Shown piece after piece: positions 1-10,600 of a stretch of DNA of 64,000 nt. The notes under the pieces were generated by a model that worked only from the letters and a program-made list of their open reading frames with translations, ran no database searches and was not told the origin of the DNA. Each line of letters opens with the position of its first letter. Within the stretch, counting starts at the first letter, position 1. Location of the stretch: positions 52,853,439 through 52,917,438 of the forward strand of contig NC_088800.1 in assembly GCF_011386835.1 (NCBI RefSeq). The letters are read 5' to 3'. Position numbers and translations under genes: made by a program. Source of the DNA: Chrysemys picta bellii (lineage: Eukaryota > Chordata > Testudines > Emydidae).

Positions 1-1080
1 ATCCCCAGTAGTATTGTCTCTGGAAGCCCAGAGAGATGCTGTGACTCGCCCAAGGTCATCCAGGGACTGGGAAGTGAAACTACATCTCCCGATTCCCAGT
101 CCCGTCCCAGCACAAGACCATCCTTCCTCCCCCACGAGGGGACTGTGGCCCAGACCCTCCCAGGTAGTCAGGGAGTTAGGCACCTAAATACCTTCTAGAA
201 TCTGGGCTCATCTTTCTTCCTGCTGCTCCCCCTCGCGTCTAGCTCTGTATTCCCAGAGCAGGTACAGGGCAGACAGTGGCTGTGTAAGCATCCCCGCTGG
301 GCTTTAGCTTTGGCCCCATGGAACCCCTGGCCTCCCTGCTGACTCGGCCAACCAGTCGCAGTGGGGATTCAGAAGGGCACGGACACCTGGACCGTCGTCA
401 AGCTAGACTGAGTCTAGCAGCCCATCTCACATAGCCCCTAGAGGGAGCTGCTGTCAGTCATTCCCACCCTGAGCTGGGATCTGAACCAGCGACCCAGCAG
501 TGAAAGGTTCAGACCATCATCAGCCCCCGTCGTACGAGGCACTGGTAACTCTGGCCCATGACAGAAAGGAGCAGTGAGGGGTGGAGGCAGAAGGCAGTGG
601 GGTGGGAAGGCCTTGCAGCCAGCAGTTTATATTGCAGCTGGGACAACGTAGCAATGGCAATATAAGTTCTGCCACACATTCATGCCAGCAAACCCAGAGA
701 CTGCTGGGTACCCGGGTGGTTTCCCATTACCACCCGAGACCCTGGCGTCAGGATTGTCCCATGGAAGGAATCACCCAAACCACGGGGAAGGCATCACCCA
801 GCAGCTTGTCAGGCTCATTTGCCATTCGTCACTTCCTGTTTGATTCAAGTACATAGCGACAGCGGCGAGTTCCTTCTCTGTGCAAGTCAGAACAGGCCAG
901 AACCACAGCGGCAGAGGCACCTGGCTCACGTCCTGGGGCAGGTGGGTTCCCAAGCTGTGACATGCAGCACACTGGAAGAAGGGGACAGATGTGGCTGAAG
1001 CTTAGGGGATGCTGTCTGCAAAGCTGAGGGGCTGGTTTGAAAGTGCATCCTGCAATTCATTAATAAATAACGGGCCCAAT
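1..1080. other. Unannotated sequence, no gene seen
   Basis: No ORF here looks like a known protein. Short stretches such as the one near 30-75, with text resembling a worn SINE tail, suggest old interspersed repeats, but I cannot delimit them. Confidence 0.4.
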
Positions 1081-1089
1081 GAATGATGA

Positions 1090-1300
1090 CTGCTTGGAGC
1101 GCCTAGCATGCCTTTCATCCTGGGTCTCTCAGAGCCTTATTACCATTGATGAATTAACCCTTACTCACATGCCAGGACTCTGGGACAGGATCATTACAGA
1201 GAGGGAAACTGAGGCAGAGAGCAGGGAAGTGCGTTGCCCAAAGAAAAGCCAGGGCAAAGAAGCAGGAGTAGGATCCTGGAGTCCTGGCAATAGCTCCAAG
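1090..1300 (+). repeat. Possible MIR/CORE-type SINE relic
   Basis: The stretch around 1193-1275 contains a worn form of the text common in MIR-like vertebrate SINEs (GGGAAACTGAGGCA followed by an AAGTG...TTGCCCAAAG-like block). No promoter boxes or target duplications were recognised, so the limits are approximate. It overlaps a short ORF that I regard as accidental. Confidence 0.4.
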
Positions 1301-1533
1301 ACTCGATTCCTCACTGCAGAGATGGCGTCTCTGTCTGAGCAGTCAGTACTCAACAACCTTCAGCAGCAATAAAAGACTTCACATTCAGGAGGCAATAGCA
1401 TGAAGCACACAGCATACGAGCTCAGTTATCCTTCTGGTAACATGAGCAGCCCGCTATCAGTGGGGGGTGCTACCCGGCTTTAGGTAAATGGAGTAACCAT
1501 AGCTGGGGACAGGGAACCAGGCTGGTCTTGTGG

Positions 1534-1645
1534 AATCATAGAATATCAGGGTTGAAAGGGACCTCAGGAGGTCATCTAGTCCAACCCCCTGCTCAAAGCA
1601 GGACCAACCCCAACTAAAGCAGGCTTGGGGGGCACACACCTCCCA
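1534..1645 (-). mobile_element. CR1 LINE 3'-end fragment
   Basis: The plus strand begins AATCATAGAAT and continues with AAGGGACCTCAGGAGGTCAT and CTAGTCCAAC. Read on the minus strand this is the 3' untranslated end of a CR1 LINE, which typically finishes with short TCTATGATT-like repeats. It is heavily 5'-truncated, as most CR1 copies are. Confidence 0.75.
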
Positions 1646-1859
1646 CCTGGGTCCTTGCAGCTCCTTTTTCTGGCTACTTCTGCCCAATTTGGGGAGTAGA
1701 ACTGTGGCTTTGAGGTCTGGATTCAGGGCCTAGCCCTCAAAGCCCTGTACAGCTACCCTGATTACTCCAGGTTTCAGAGTAGCAGCCGTGTTAGTCTGTA
1801 TCCGCAAAAAGAAGAACAGGAGTACTTGTGGCACCTTAGAGACTAACAAATGTATTAGA

Positions 1860-1899
1860 GCATAAGCTTTCGTGGACTACAGCCCACTTCTTCGGATGC
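1860..1899 (-). ncRNA. Hammerhead-ribozyme-like motif in PLE end
   Basis: On the minus strand the order is GCAT, CCGAAGA, a stem II hairpin (GTGGG/TCCAC arms), GAAAGCTT, ATGC. The outer GCAT and ATGC pair as stem I, and AGCT is a self-complementary stem III that can only pair between two molecules. The core has C where canonical hammerheads have U4, which predicts poor or no cleavage. Confidence 0.55.
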
Positions 1900-1932
1900 A
1901 TATATCTCCTCAATATATGTTCCATTCTATAT

Positions 1933-1962
1933 GCATCCGAAGAAGTCCACGAAAGCTTATGC
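1933..1962 (+). ncRNA. Degenerate hammerhead-like motif, stem II loop deleted
   Basis: GCAT, CCGAAGA, GAAAGCTT and ATGC are all present, but only a short GTCCAC remains between the two core strands, so stem II cannot form normally. It is the mirror partner of the motif at 1860-1899. Confidence 0.4.
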
Positions 1963-2030
1963 TCTAATAAATTTGTTAGTCTCTAAGGTGCCACAAGTAC
2001 TCCTGTTCTTCTTTTTGCTGATTACTCCAG

Positions 2031-2390
2031 TGCTCCTCCAGGCAGATGGCGTTTGCACTGTTGGAAGCACTGTTTGGGCCCTATTATCTCAGGAATCGGT
2101 GGGACTCATGGGATTCTTGTGGCTTTTCAAAGTATTTGTCCCCGTGGAGATTATTGGTCCTTGCTGGGGGGTGGGAGAGGTCTGAGCTAATAGCTATCCC
2201 AGAACCAGTGATCCAATGCAAACAGCCTCTGCCAGCAGACCGCCAGTCACTCCAACCCATTCAACTCCCCCACCGCCCTCGGAAGAACCAGTTCTGCTGA
2301 GCACTCGAGCACTGCCAAGTGCCTTGGGCTACACTGGAGGTTAATAGAAAGCAGGAGCACACCACCACCACCACAAGGCTAGGACAAGTG
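2031..2390. other. Unannotated sequence
   Basis: Unique-looking sequence between the PLE fold-back and a G-rich repeat. No convincing coding region. Confidence 0.3.
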
Positions 2391-2394
2391 CCAA

Positions 2395-2690
2395 CATAAA
2401 AGACCACAAAGGGGCTGCACATTGGGAGTGAGGGGCACCGGCAGAGCGCTGTGGGAAGCCCAGGACCACAGGGAGGATGTAAATCAGGAGTAAGGGGCGC
2501 AGGCAGAGCTGGGGGGGAATCCAGGGCTGGAGGAGCAGGGGGGCTGCAGGTTGGGACTGATTGGTATCGGCAGAGCAGTATGGGGAGCCCAGTACTGGGA
2601 TAGCAGGGGGGCTGTGGGCCAGGATTGAGGGGGACTGGCAGAGTTGTCGGGGGTCCCAGGGCACCTCCATACACAGCTACCCTACCCCGA
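2395..2690 (+). repeat. G-rich degenerate tandem repeat (about 75-90 bp period)
   Basis: Related phrases recur about every 75-90 bases: a GGCAGAG block, a GGGAAGCCCAGG/GGAGCCCAG block, then AGCAGGGGGGCTG. The same phrase set reappears near 11.6, 24.65, 34.6 (inverted) and 36.0 kb, so this is a dispersed family rather than one local array. ORFs crossing it on both strands are low-complexity products of the G/C skew. Confidence 0.5.
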
Positions 2691-4462
2691 ACCAGCGGAG
2701 TGTGTCTGCCACGACTCAGCCCCCACATCATACCCCTCTGCCCTGCATAATGGGAATGATTGATAAAGCCTAAATGTATTCCAGCCACGTCCACAGGCTA
2801 ATTTCAATTTCCTGGTAATTATGCAAATAAATGTGGATTTAATTAAGGGCAGATTTCATTAAAGGCTTCTTGGGAAAATGGAAACAGAGAAGGGGAGACG
2901 GAAAGAGAGAGGGGAAGGAGAGAGACAAAGGCTGTGTCAGCCCCGGAAGATAAATGATGGCCGGCACAATGAAGGGGATTGGCCAATCCCACACTCCAAT
3001 TTGTGCTCACTTAATTGGGGGGGCTTCTTCCTAGGGGGGCATTCAGCTGAGGCTGAGATAGCATGGCAGCAGGTGACAAGATAAAGAGAAGCCTGAATTC
3101 CAATGAAGGCCCCTGCACTCCTTTTTGTGTCTGTCTCATTCCGGTCTTACTTCAAGACGCCTCCCTTCTTCTCTAGCATAAGTGCAGGCATCTGCTGTCT
3201 GTCCCTCTCTCCCCATCTCCCTGACAGGCATTTCCTGGGACCGTCCTGTCCCCGCCCCTCTTCTGCTCTAGCAGGAGCCGTAAAGCGCAGCCTTGATGCT
3301 GCTCTGGCATCACATCATGACTCTCGGATTGCCAGGGCTCTGCCATTGCCTGTGTTTGAGCCTTCTGTCATGTGCACTATAGATCCGCCTGCACGCACAA
3401 GCATGCTATGCATTAAAGGTATATTATACACCTTACACTAGTGTAGTGTGTGCGCAGAAGTGTACATGCGTTACAGGCTAGATCCACATAGGGCATGGGC
3501 ATTACAATGCCTAATGCCTAGGTACCCTGCTGCCTAGTGGAATTCACACCCCTGAGTTAGCCACCCAGGATCCCCCTACGCATAGAGACTGAGGCAGGGA
3601 AAGGCATTCTCAGGGGCTGCTGGGGCTGGGCAGGAGTGAAATGCAGAGAAAAGGGGTAGGGCTTAGGATCCAGATTCACAAAGGTGTTTAGGTGTCTAAG
3701 TCCCACTGATCTGGTGGGCAGAAGGGACGTGCTCTCTCTACTCAGGCTTCTTGGCCAAGAACCCTCTCCTGGGGTTAGAGCTAACCAGCAAAAAAAAAAA
3801 AAAAAAAGAGAGAGAGAATGAGACCCCATTATACCCAATAGGCCAGTGGTTGGGAAAGTCATCTGGGATGTGAGAGACCCAGATTCCAATCCCTGCTCTA
3901 CTGGATTGGGAGCAAGGACTTGAAGCCAGGTCCCACCCCCTAGGTGAGCATGGTGACCACCTGGGCACGTGGGTAAGGGCGTCTCCTGCTGGAGCTGTTC
4001 CAGTTTGTCTAAATAAATTCAATGTTCATCAGGAGAAAGAGCAAGGCTAGCCCAGTGGTCACAGGGGCTGTGGGACAGTTAGGTTCACGGCCCTGCTCGC
4101 CGCTCCACTAACTATTTAATTAGCTCTGCCAAGTGCGGTAGCTCCAACACGCCACACATGCATGTCTTTTATGGGGCCCCATCCCTGCCGGGAGACAGGC
4201 GAGGGAACACCTCGTTTGAGAATCCCTCTTCATGTCCGCTGGCCCTGCAGCTTGCACTAGGACTGATCAGGTCATTCCCTGGGGGCCAGGCAGCTGTGCA
4301 CATGCCTGCCAGCAAAGGGCTAGGCAATACCTGAGAGGTGGCTTTGAAAATGTCATTGGAACTAGATGTTGGATGTAGGCTCCTAAAGAGGCAGTGAGGC
4401 ACCAAAGAGGCTTTGTGGATCTACCTCCATATTAACCCCCCAACTTCCACCCTCAGACACGC
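2691..4462. other. Unannotated sequence
   Basis: No recognisable gene. A poly-A run of 17-18 bases lies near 3790-3806. AT-rich (about 2800-2870) and purine-rich (about 2878-2935) stretches alternate, which looks like old non-coding DNA. Confidence 0.3.
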
Positions 4463-4472
4463 TATGTTAAGA

Positions 4473-4690
4473 ATCAGAGGGGTAGCCGTGTTAGTCTGAA
4501 TCTGTAAAAAGCAACAGAGGGTCCTGTGGCACCTTTAAGACTAACAGAAGTATTGGGAGCATAAGCTTTCGTGGGTAAGAACCTCACTTCTTCAGATGCA
4601 AGTAATGGAAATTTCCAGAGGCAGGTATAAATCAGTATGGAGATAACGAGGTTAGTTCAATCAGGGAGGGTGAGGTGCTCTGCTAGCAGT
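4473..4690 (-). mobile_element. Short Penelope-like end with 10-bp target duplication
   Basis: The left side starts with the PLE terminus text (AGAGGGGTAGCCGTGTTAGT), followed by GGCACCTTTAAGACTAACAG and the hammerhead-like core. TATGTTAAGA is found at 4463-4472 and at 4691-4700, flanking the insertion exactly. It is a 218-bp piece with no coding part, so it behaves like a SINE-sized by-product of a PLE. Confidence 0.8.
4559..4599 (-). ncRNA. Hammerhead-ribozyme-like motif with canonical CUGA core
   Basis: The minus strand reads GCAT, CTGAAGA, a stem II hairpin of GTGAG against CCCAC (one A-C mismatch), GAAAGCTT, ATGC. Unlike most copies in this window it keeps U4, so C3-U4-G5-A6, G8-A9 and G12-A13-A14 all match the consensus. 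Stem III (AGCT) has no loop, which fits a dimer-only ribozyme. Confidence 0.6.
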
Positions 4691-5039
4691 TATGTTAAGA
4701 GAACATTAAGGTTGCAAGTCAAGTGCTCAACTTAGGAAATGCCAGAGTGAAGGTTCCCCATCAGACCCGTGCATCAGCTTTCTGCAGAACACTTACAGCT
4801 CCTGGCCCGTGGTTCAGTACCCTGGAGGCTGCGTTCAAACCAGCCCTTAGCTCCCTCCCCCTGCTGGATATGCTGCTGACTTGTCCTTCTGGCTCCATGG
4901 GCTTCCTGTTCTAACTAATGGGATAACCGATGCTTCTATTCTCTCCTACTACCCATGGCTGTGCAGAGAGGGCTTGCAAGCCAAGCCTTCTATCCAGGGC
5001 TGGCTCTAGGTTTTTTGCCACCCCAAGCAAAAAAAATTT

Positions 5040-5214
5040 TGGCTGCCCCCCGTCCCAGCCCTGGGCTCCTCACTGCACCCCCCTGCCGTCCCAGCCCTGG
5101 GCTCTCCCCCCCACACACACACACCCTGCCACCCCAGCTCTGGGCTCCCCCCTACCCCCCCACCATTGCCCCCACACACACACACCTCCTGCTGCCCCAG
5201 CCCTGGGCTCTTCC
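5040..5214 (+). repeat. C-rich minisatellite inside hAT element
   Basis: The phrase CCCAGCCCTGGGCTC (with variants) occurs four times, separated by C-rich and CA-repeat spacers; a related CTGTAGCCCTGGGTC follows the nested insertion near 5790. ORFs reading through it on both strands are compositional artefacts. Confidence 0.65.
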
Positions 5215-5759
5215 CAGGGCCGGCTCCAGGCACCAGGCACCCAAGCACATGCTTGGGGCGGCACCTGGTAAGGGGCGGCGGGGGGAGCGCGGCGCGGCAT
5301 TCCGCGGGGGTGACGCTGGGGGGGGGCGGGCTCCAGTTGCGCGGGGCTCGGCGAGGGGGCGGCGCGGGTGCGGCGCTGGAGGAGGGTTCCGGCGGCGCTC
5401 GGCAGGGGGGGGGCGGGCTCCGGTGGCGCGGCGCTCGGTGGGGGGGGGGGGCAGCGCAGGGCTCAGCGCTCAGGGGGGGTGTTCCGGCACGCGGCGCTCG
5501 GTGGGGGTGCAGCATGGGCGCGGCGCTGGAGGGGGGTTCCGGTGGCGCTCGGCAGGGAGTGGGGGCGGGCTCCGGCGGCGCGGCGCTGGGGGGGGTGGCG
5601 CAGGGCTCGGCGCTCGGGGAGGGTTCCAGCGGCGCTCGGCGCAGGGGGGGGGCGGGCTCTGGCGCTTGGCGGGGGGGCGGCGCGGCGCTCAGCGGGGGGG
5701 CTCGGGGGCGGTGCTTTTTTTTGCTGCTTGGGGCAGCAAAAAAGCTAGAGCCGGCCCTG
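5215..5759 (+). mobile_element. Nested hAT-type MITE with CpG-rich core
   Basis: The termini CAGGGCCGGCTCCAGG and CTAGAGCCGGCCCTG form inverted repeats, and GCTCTTCC flanks the element (5207-5214 and 5760-5767), so the insertion is clear. Only about 60 bp at each end is shared with the copies at 15986 and 45091. The middle is a G- and CpG-rich degenerate tandem array built from GGCGCTCGG-like phrases. The long ORFs here (up to 286 aa) consist of Gly/Ala/Arg or Pro/Ala/Arg and lie inside the MITE, so they are not genes. Confidence 0.85.
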
Positions 5760-6289
5760 GCTCTTCCCCCCCCCACCTGCATCCTCCTTCCGCTGTAGCC
5801 CTGGGTCACTGGTAACTCGCTCCCAGGGCAGGTCATTCAGCAGGAATTTTAGATGTGCACAGAACACAGACAGGATTGGTTCCCATATGGTTACAGAACT
5901 GCAGTAAAGTGGAACAATTTTCAGCTTGTGTGATTGGAGGATATCTGGATGCATATTATAAGACTTCCTACATAAATGAGGAAAAGTTGAGGTGTCTTTA
6001 TTATTCTTTTCTTCCACTCTTTCTTTCTATGGGGAATTTGCCAATACATATCACTGTCTTCCTTTTAAACAAACAAACAAAAACAAACAAAAGGCAATGG
6101 CTGTTGAAAATAGCAATTCCAGTCCTAATAACCACTGGGAAGCATTTCTTGCTCAATTTTATCCTACTTTTTCTACAGCAAGTTACGGTGGATCAGTATA
6201 TTTGATTTGGGAGAAATGAAGTAACAGCCACCCAAACTGAGCTTGAGCACTCCTGAATTTTGAGGTGTTCAAATCTGGAAGGCAGGTGC

Positions 6290-6800
6290 TGGGGGGAGGG
6301 GGGCTGTAGCTCCACAGGGGAGCATGGCAGCATGTATGCAGCAGCGTGTCTGGCGCTGCGCGAAGCCAGACACGCTGGTCTGAGTGGCATGGTAAGGGGG
6401 CTGGGGGGTTGGAGAAGGGGTAGAGGGTTCCGGGGGGGGGGCAGTCAAGGGACAGGGAGCAGGGGGGATTGGATGGGGTGGAGGTTCGGGGGGGCAGTCA
6501 AGGGCAGGGAGAAGGGGGTTAGATGGGTCAGGGGTTTGGGGGGGGGCAGTCAGAGGGACAGGCAGCAGTTGGATAGGCATGGGAGTCCCAGGGGTTTGTC
6601 AGGGGACAGGTAGGGAGTGGGGTCCTAGAGGGGAAGTTGGGGGGGTCTCAGGAGGGGGCAGTTGGGGACAAGGAGAAGGGAGGCTTAGATAGGGGTGGGG
6701 TCCTGGGGGGCAGTTGGGGCAAGGGTCGGATGGGTTGGGGTTTCTGTGGGGGGCAGTCGGAGGGAGTGGATGGTGGCAGGGTGGGGCTACCCTCCCTCCC
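6290..6800 (+). repeat. G-rich tandem array with conserved hairpin
   Basis: A perfect 13-bp inverted repeat (6342-6354 with 6365-6377) is followed by an array of GGGGGCAGTCAAGGG-like units. The right flank near 6831-6846 reads TATGGTATCCCTA, resembling the end of a TAGGGTTACCATA-type element. A close relative with the same hairpin and array lies at 27.5-27.8 kb. Confidence 0.55.
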
Positions 6801-7129
6801 TGTGGAGTGTCCTATTTTTTGAATGTTAAAATATGGTATCCCTACTCAACAGTGCAGCTCTCCATTCATAGCAGGCTGCAGCATGAGGTCTCAGCTTCCT
6901 CCCTCCCTCCCCCTTTCCTGTTGGTAGTGGCCAAGGGAATGGTGGGAAATGTAGTTCTTTCCCTGCTCCTGGGCTGGCTCTGTAGGCAGGGAGCTAACCA
7001 AGGAACTACAGCTCCCAGGGCCCCCTATTGGTTCTCAGCTCCCATGCTGGATCCCTGCTGCCCCTGCAAATGGGCTGCCCCAAGCATGTGCTTGCTTTGC
7101 TGGTGCCTAGAGCCGCCCCTGCTTCTATC

Positions 7130-8860
7130 ACTTCATTGCCTGCCCCGAACATCTTTGAAACCTGCAACTTGAACAGAGCAGCCACACACCACGTCTTGTT
7201 CACAGCATGGTATCCAACAGATGCTTAGGTATGTCTTAGGCACCCATCACCACAGGGCCACCCACAAACTGGCACTGAACCAATGAAATTGGGTTTAATT
7301 CCCAACCCTAGCCATTCTGGTGCAATGTGATGACGGCCATTTGGGCCGACACGCCAGTGACTGAACTCAATGCATGAGCTGCCAAGGCTCTGTGGGTAGG
7401 GGCCATCACAACTCCTGTTCTCTGTGAATCAGCACAGAGGGGGAATCGGTCACACAGAGTCACCAGAGGGTTCCACAAGGGCATGTGGACACTTTTGCTT
7501 CAGATTAAGAGTGATTTCATTCAATTACATTTAAACCACTTGTAATATGAAACAAAGCCATCTGTGCCCAGGTTTGCGCTGAAAGAACGACGGGGTGAGT
7601 TCAAGCCACATTAGTTATTTCAGTGCTTGCCTGGGCGAAAACAAGTCCTAAAGAAGTGATTAGACAAAGAAATTAGATAGGTCGAAATTATACAGAGAGA
7701 GAGAGATTAAATAAAAGGGAGGAAGATCAGAGAGTGCAATTAGATATAGTGATCAGATAGCAAGAGAGTAGAAAGAGGGAGACAGGACACAAGCCAATTT
7801 GCCATTTGCCTGTTTGGTGGCAGCTCTGCCTGGTTGACTCTGATTCCATTTATCATCTGCGTCAAGCACTGAAATGGGCTAGGCGATCACAACTGCCTGG
7901 CTTTGTAATCTATGACTCCATTTCTCCATCCCATGATTTATGCCATTAGAGGCACCCCCCCACCCCCATGCACTGCTCCCTCCAACCATCTTGTTTTCCC
8001 GATTTCTCATGAGCACCCATAGGTTTTAATTATTGCCCAGCTCCCTAGCACACACGGCACTGTCCAATGCACGAGAAAGGGCGCGGGCTCTGCCCTGAGG
8101 TGACTGGCTAAATCAGACAAGCCCCCCAGGGTCATTTTCAAGCTACCCTGATCTCTCCCAGCTTCCCAGAGTCCGCAAATTTGATTAGGGCCATGGTTTG
8201 AAATGCAAGTGTTAAACCCATCTCAGCCCATAGCTCAAGCCTCTCTCATGCATGGAATCAGCTAAGTGAGCCTGGCTCGGCCAACACATTGCATATTAAG
8301 TGTTGGATATAAATGGAAGGGGTCAAGGCACCAGGGACCCATGATCAAAACTTTCTTCCGTCCTACAGTATAAGAACCTGTAAGAAACCCTGAAGCCAGC
8401 TGCTAGGATGTTCCCACAGGACTAGAAAACCCTGCATATTCTTCATCTCATTTTGTGCTCTCCTGTAATCTTTCCATCAGTTTCCCCCTCCCTAAATTGA
8501 CTGGGTTACAAGTGTCACTTGGACCCTTGGTAACACCGTGACCATGATCATCCAGCTGGCTCTGAATCATACTCGGCCAATGCTTGTTCCAGGCTGGCTG
8601 CAGCTGTGCAGTTACTACCCCTGCCTCTCCCTTTGCAGGGGTGCAGGCGTCTGATAGGTACCTCCCAGCTGTCCCTTTGGAAGGCATCTCCTCCATTGCA
8701 GGCAGAATGGCGGCCGTGACCTGGTTTGGATTAAATTGAAATAAGTAACAATGCCCTTAAATTTCTTACCCCGGGGAGAAGAAAAGCAGAGACTACATCT
8801 CCTTCAAGGCAACCTTTACCCATGGCTTGGTGCCTTTCATTTGCTTCTTTGTGATGAAGG
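7130..8860. other. Unannotated sequence
   Basis: No coding region could be supported. The text is moderately AT-rich with a small GA-rich patch (7693-7790). It may include worn repeats that I could not name. Confidence 0.3.
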
Positions 8861-8869
8861 GAGAAAGCC

Positions 8870-9890
8870 TGAAAGGTTTGGGAAACTAAATAGATTGAGC
8901 TCTTTGAGTCTATCACTATACGGCATATTTTCTAATCCTCTAATCATTCTCTCATGGCTCTTCTTTGAACCCTCTTGAATTTATCAACATCCTCTTTGAA
9001 TTGTAGGCACCAGACTTGGACACAGGATTCCAGCAGCGGTCACACCACTGCCAAATACAGAGATGAAATAACATCTCTACTCCTATTTGAGATTCCCCTG
9101 TTTATGCATGTCATGGACCAAGGCACGGGCAGCCAGGCCTAGTGGCAGGAGCCGGAGCTAGGAACCAGAAATCAAAGCTGGGGTCAGGAACCAGGAGTCA
9201 GGACCAGAGCAGAGGAGCAGGTGTGGAGTCCTGGAACAGGACTGGGAACCAGGCCCAGTTTACCAACTGATCCAGAACGCTCAGTAGCAATGACCTGTCC
9301 TCGTCATTATTTACCACGTCCCCAGGGTTTGGGTCAGTGATGATTTTATGTTTTTTTGCAGGTCACTGATGAAAAGGTTAAATAAAGTGTCGGGCCAAGA
9401 ACTGATCCTTGTGGGACCCCACTAGAAACAAATCCATTTGACAATGATTTTCCATTTTCAGTTACATTTTGTGACCCATCAGTCAGACAGTTTTTAATCC
9501 ATTTAATGTGGGGAATATTAATTTTGTGTTGTTCTAGTTTTTTAATAAAAATGTCATGCGGCACCAAGTCAAATGCCTTACAGAGGCCTAAGTCTATTAC
9601 ATCAACCCTGTTACCTTTATCAACCAAACTTTTAATCTCATCAAAACATATATCAAGTTAGTTTGACAGAATTTATTTTCCATATGCCCATGTTGCGTGC
9701 ATTAATTATATTACTCTCCTTTAAGTCTTGATTAATAAAGTCCCATATCAGCTGCTCCATTATCTTGCCTGTGATCAATAACAGGCTTACAGGCCTAGAA
9801 TTACCTGGGTCATCCTGTTTACCCTTTTTAAATATTAACACATTCGCTTTCTTCTAGTCCTCTGGAACTTCCCTCATGCTCCAAGAGTTA
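8870..9890 (-). pseudogene. CR1/L3-type LINE reverse transcriptase relic
   Basis: On the minus strand two pieces of a LINE reverse transcriptase are readable. At 9653-9841 there is FKKGKQDDPGNSRPVSLLL, which corresponds to the start of the RT fingers. At 9346-9627 there is DLGLCKAFDLVPHDIF (motif A region, Asp position intact) followed by SSGVPQGSVLGPTLYLTF (motif B). The FADD motif C block is not seen in frame. About 9111-9250 looks like a later insertion, because downstream LINE text resumes at 8870-9110. Many frameshifts and its divergence from the 52-56 kb CR1 show that this copy is old. Confidence 0.8.
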
Positions 9891-9899
9891 TTGAAAATC

Positions 9900-10410
9900 A
9901 GCATTAACTGTCCAACCGTTTCTTTTTACCTTCTGTTTAGTAATAGCCTGGCGTAGGTGGCCAAAACAACTATACCTTTTGCAACGCTGTTGTGAGTCTG
10001 TGATGAAAGAGGCAGCCAAAAGCAATACCCTACCCAGCCCACTGCTGCTGGTACAAGTTTGCCAGGTCTTGGAGTGGCTGATCAGACCGTGCGCTGGGCC
10101 CGTGTTTCTCCAGCGCTGAGGCTGCAAGTCAGAGCCAGCACTCGAGACAGAAGCTGCATGTTCTGTCTTTGCTGTTCTTTTCTCTCCCCTTTTGGGTGTG
10201 TTTGCCGTGTTTTGTCTTAAAGGAAGCAAGATCAGACTTAAACAACAGCTCCAGACCATCTCGTCTAGTTTTTTCCTTCTCCCCCCACCCCAAAGGACAG
10301 TTATTATGTCTTTAATACCATCTAAATGACTGTCCAATGGTGGGGGGACTATAAACAGTTGCTGCTGCTAAAAGGAATATTGTTAAAATGAAAGACTTAA
10401 TACTTGTTTG
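9900..10410. other. Unannotated sequence
   Basis: No recognised gene or repeat boundary. A 149-aa minus ORF here has no familiar motif and is probably accidental. Confidence 0.3.
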
Positions 10411-10412
10411 CA

Positions 10413-10600
10413 GTGTTGTTGTAGCCGTGTTGGTCCCAGGATATGATAGAGATGAGGTGGGTGAGGTAATATCGTTATTGGACCAACTTCTGTCGTGAAA
10501 GAGGCAAGCTTGTGAGCTCCATAGAGCTCTTCTTCAGCTCCGTGGGGCTCGAAAGCTTGTCTTTCACCAACAGAAGTTGGTCCAATAATGATATCTCCCC
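10413..10600. mobile_element. Fold-back end of a second Penelope-like subfamily
   Basis: The left arm contains TAGCCGTGTTGGTCCCAGGA and TATTGGACCAACTTCTG. The right arm contains the inverse, CAGAAGTTGGTCCAATAATG. Around the centre are pieces of a hammerhead-like core: CTGAAGAAGAGCTC on minus, and GGGCTCGAAAGCTTGTC on plus. The layout matches the fold-backs at 1.77 and 19.3 kb, but the sequence is a different subfamily. No clear target duplication was found. Confidence 0.6.
10506..10540 (-). ncRNA. Degenerate hammerhead-like motif, second subfamily
   Basis: The minus strand reads CTGAAGA, then GAGCTC-TATG-GAGCTC as a perfect stem II, then ACAAGCTT where GAAAGCTT is expected. The CUGA side of the core is intact and the GAAA side is mutated. 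Confidence 0.4.

Larger units (their letters stand above)
1771..2017. mobile_element. Fold-back Penelope-like terminal repeat with 13-bp target duplication
   Basis: The left arm (about 1771-1900, minus orientation) and the right arm (about 1931-2017, plus orientation) are inverted copies of one PLE terminal sequence. The 13-bp CTGATTACTCCAG occurs at 1758-1770 and again at 2018-2030, directly flanking the pair, so the inverted pair went in as one event. Both arms carry the hammerhead-like motif; in the right arm the stem II loop is deleted. PLEs are known for irregular, partly inverted insertions. Confidence 0.8.
4995..7121 (-). mobile_element. hAT-type element, outer copy with 8-bp target duplication
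   Basis: The ends are inverted: CAGGGCTGGCTCTAGG on the left against CCTAGAGCCGCCCCTG on the right. CTTCTATC flanks both sides (4987-4994 and 7122-7129). An 8-bp duplication and a CAGGG start are typical of the hAT superfamily. No transposase ORF was recognised inside. It holds a C-rich minisatellite (5040-5214), a second hAT copy (5215-5759) and a G-rich array (6290-6790). The strand is set by comparison with the copies at 5215 and 15986. Confidence 0.8.

Noticed and set aside
1771..2017. tRNA-derived SINE
   Set aside because: No A and B boxes of a Pol III promoter were seen. The sequence matches the terminal repeat of the PLE at 58.6-62.0 kb, and the hammerhead-like motif fits that origin.
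4955..5836. Long ORFs of 210-286 codons on both strands
   Set aside because: They lie in a nested MITE with a GC-rich tandem core. The composition is Gly/Ala/Arg on one strand and Pro/Ala/Arg on the other, and several frames are open at once.
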